From: an uncultured Synergistales bacterium | Lineage (GTDB): Bacteria; Synergistota; Synergistia; Synergistales; Aminobacteriaceae | Reading direction: 5' to 3' | Length of the DNA: 7,099 bases | Assembly: GCA_937957815.1 (NCBI GenBank) | Contig: CALFXN010000273.1 | Coordinates: forward strand, 1-7,099 | In this document: positions 5,765 to 7,099 of the stretch, in pieces | Position numbering within the stretch: position 1 is the first letter of the stretch | Layout: the number at the start of each line of letters is the position of its first letter | Translations under genes and position numbers: made by a program | The notes under the pieces: model-generated | Told to the model about the DNA's origin: nothing | Seen by the model: only the letters and a program-made list of their open reading frames with translations | The model's database searches: none

Positions 5765-6508
5765 TTGCTCGCGAAAAAGGCCCACAGACAGGCGGCAATG
5801 GCGGAGGCCGGTCTCATGCCGCTTCCGTCCGCAGGAGACGTTCGGCCGATGATGGAGACGACGCTGCTTTCTCCGGCGGTGCAGCGGAAGGATGTCGAAC
5901 GCGTTTGCAGGGAAGCGGCGCACTACGGCTTCGCTGCCGTATGCGTCTGCCTCTCGTGGATCGAAACTGCCGCGGAACTCCTGAAGGGAACGGACGTCAG
6001 AGCCGTTGCGGCCGTCGATTTCCCGTTCGGGGCAACGCCGTTTTCCTTCAAGGCCGATGCCGTTCGCTGGGCAGCCGAACGCGGCGCCCGGGAGGTGAAC
6101 GTCGCCGTTTCGCTCGCCCCCCTTCTCGCGGGAGACAAACTCTCCGTCCGGAAGGAACTTCAGACGATACGCCAGGCGGTTCCGGACATACCGCTCAAGG
6201 CCGTCCTCGAAACGTCGAACCTTTCCGATGCCGAAATCATCATGGCCGTCCGGTGCGCGGAAATCAGCCGGTTCGAGTTCGTCGCGGGAGGGACCGGTTT
6301 CTTTGGTCCCACGGCGCTTCCCGCCGCATCGGTTCTCTGTTCCGCCGCCCCTTCTTCCATGAAGGTCGCCGCCGCTGGAGACTACAAATCGGTCAAGCAG
6401 ATCACCCCGCTCGCCGCGATCGGCGTCACGCGGATTCTCTCGTCGTCCCCCGTATCCCTGCTTGGGCTCGATCCGATACCGGACGAGGAGAAACCTGCGG
6501 AATCCTGA
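5765..6508 (+). CDS. DeoC-fold protein lacking aldolase catalytic residues
   Basis: This 247-residue protein belongs to the deoxyribose-phosphate aldolase (DeoC) TIM-barrel family. METTLLSP (30-37), YGFAAVCV (54-61), AAVDFPFGAT (82-91), AERGAREVNVAVSLAPLLAG (104-123), LKAVLETSNLSDAE (144-157), FVAGGTGF (172-179) and VAAAGDYKS (201-209) line up with family blocks. Compared with E. coli DeoC, the Schiff-base Lys167 is Ala174, Asp102 is Asn112, Lys201 is Ala202 and Asp16 is Glu31. C60 (Cys47) and part of the serine-rich phosphate loop (LSSSP, 225-229) remain. Classical aldolase activity is therefore unlikely; a sugar-phosphate sensor or another activity is an inference. The coordinates use the first conventional start, TTG. 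The ribosome binding site favours ATT at 5747, which would add MPTDIE and overlap the upstream gene by 11 bases. A terminator follows. Confidence 0.82.
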   Translation: MLAKKAHRQAAMAEAGLMPLPSAGDVRPMMETTLLSPAVQRKDVERVCREAAHYGFAAVCVCLSWIETAAELLKGTDVRAVAAVDFPFGATPFSFKADAVRWAAERGAREVNVAVSLAPLLAGDKLSVRKELQTIRQAVPDIPLKAVLETSNLSDAEIIMAVRCAEISRFEFVAGGTGFFGPTALPAASVLCSAAPSSMKVAAAGDYKSVKQITPLAAIGVTRILSSSPVSLLGLDPIPDEEKPAES

Positions 6509-6544
6509 CCGGTGCGTTCCTGAAGATGAACGAGCTCCGGAATG

Positions 6545-6584
6545 CACGAGGGAAGCGACGTACGCCGCTTCCCTCGTGTTCTTT
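6545..6584 (+). terminator. Rho-independent terminator between convergent genes
   Basis: CACGAGGGAAGCG (6545-6557) and CGCTTCCCTCGTG (6566-6578) form a perfect 13-bp stem with an eight-base loop. TTCTTT follows on the plus strand. This fits termination of the rightward operon, 36 bases after the DeoC-like stop. The minus-strand side lacks a T-run, so it is a weaker terminator for transcripts reading through from that side. The rest of the gap (6509-6604) shows nothing else. Confidence 0.88.
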
Positions 6585-6604
6585 CGCCGTCGGCCGGGAG
6601 GAGA

Positions 6605-7099
6605 TCAGACGTCGAACTTTTTCCAGTCGAGCTGTCCGTATTTCGCGCCGCAGATCGTCGTTCCGACAAGATCTCCGGTAACGTTCGCGGTCGTGTGGGG
6701 AATATCGATGACAGGCCAGACCGCGGCGAGAATCGGGACGAGCCCGAGCGGCATCCCGAGGCTTTCGAAGAGGACCGCCGACATCACGATCCCGGCCCCT
6801 TTCACGCCTGCGGCACCGACAGAGAGGATCAACCCGAGAAAGAGCATCTGAAGGACGATCCCGCTCGTCAGGGGAATCTGGAAGACGTCGAGCGCGAAGA
6901 CGGAAATGACCCCGAGCGCCACGGCGAAACCGTTCATATTCGCCGTATTCCCGAGCGGCAGGGCGAAACCGTAGATCGACTCCGGAAGGCCGAGCTTCTC
7001 CTCGGCGATGCTCATCTCGATCGGAAGCGTCGCGGCGCTCGACGTTGTTGTCGCCGCGACGAGCATCGCGGGGGCGATATGTCCGAAGAATCGCGCGAC
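6605..7099 (-). CDS. Dicarboxylate/amino acid:cation symporter (DAACS/GltP family), 5' end outside the window
   Basis: This is the C-terminal 164 residues of a membrane symporter of the GltPh/EAAT family, which couples uptake of dicarboxylates or amino acids to Na+ or H+. The frame is open to the window edge, beginning VARFFGHIAPAM. Visible in order are the hairpin 1 loop TTSSAATLP (serine-rich, as SSSGTLP in GltPh), TM7 with LPLGNTANMNGFA in place of the usual NMDGT, hairpin 2 SVGAAGVKGAG, and TM8 VIDIPHTTANVTGDLVGT. TM8 keeps the equivalents of Asp394, Thr398, Asn401 and Asp405 of GltPh but has His where GltPh has Arg397. That arginine holds the side-chain carboxylate, so standard glutamate/aspartate transport is doubtful. 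The gene converges on the DeoC-like gene across the terminator. Its C-terminus, GQLDWKKFDV, is short. Confidence 0.92.
   Translation of the reverse strand, partial: VARFFGHIAPAMLVAATTTSSAATLPIEMSIAEEKLGLPESIYGFALPLGNTANMNGFAVALGVISVFALDVFQIPLTSGIVLQMLFLGLILSVGAAGVKGAGIVMSAVLFESLGMPLGLVPILAAVWPVIDIPHTTANVTGDLVGTTICGAKYGQLDWKKFDV

Noticed and set aside
5690..6547. Minus-strand open frame (285 codons) opposite the DeoC-like gene
   Set aside because: Its translation is glycine/arginine-rich without any domain, and the plus strand carries a clear DeoC-family protein.
1..7099. CRISPR array, tRNA/rRNA genes, insertion sequences, phage or defence modules
   Set aside because: None was seen: no regularly spaced repeats, no cloverleaf-like sequence, no transposase or integrase motifs.

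Overview
This 7,099-base window is GC-rich, tightly packed bacterial DNA with eight protein-coding genes. Six are complete. Two are cut: a pmbA/tldE gene by the left end of the assembly, and a transporter gene by the right end of the window. Bases 1-47 are not biological. They match an Illumina TruSeq P5 adapter, so the window begins at a contig end from an Illumina draft genome or metagenome. The organism cannot be named from this sequence. High GC, an amino-acid-type symporter, a threonine aldolase and an isolated CheW would suit a motile, amino-acid-using bacterium; Synergistota is one guess, made only from general impression.

Left block (minus strand, about 4235 down to 48): YfcE-like metallophosphoesterase, cheW, PHP-domain phosphatase/nuclease, ltaE (low-specificity threonine aldolase), pmbA/tldE. 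The spacing suggests one operon. cheW/PHP and ltaE/pmbA overlap by ATGA, PHP and ltaE are 20 bases apart, and 50 bases separate the phosphoesterase from cheW. The functions (chemotaxis coupling, nucleotide or RNA end turnover, amino acid cleavage, peptide maturation) do not form a single known pathway.

Centre (4236-4398): a divergent intergenic region with a good rightward promoter candidate, a 10-bp leader hairpin, and a short direct repeat over the leftward gene's ribosome binding site.

Right block (plus strand, 4399-6508): an NAD-dependent nucleotide-sugar epimerase, a 128-residue protein with a probable winged-helix segment, and a DeoC-fold protein. The DeoC-like protein lacks the Schiff-base lysine and the other catalytic residues of deoxyribose-phosphate aldolase, and its best-placed start is the unusual codon ATT. 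The last two genes appear translationally coupled. A strong hairpin terminator at 6545-6584 ends the block.

Right edge (minus strand, 6605-7099): the C-terminal part of a dicarboxylate/amino acid:cation symporter whose NMDGT motif and substrate-binding arginine position are altered.

The items most worth following up are the apparent pseudo-aldolase with its small HTH partner, its ATT start, and the altered transporter site. I see no CRISPR array, tRNA, rRNA, insertion sequence or recognisable defence system.
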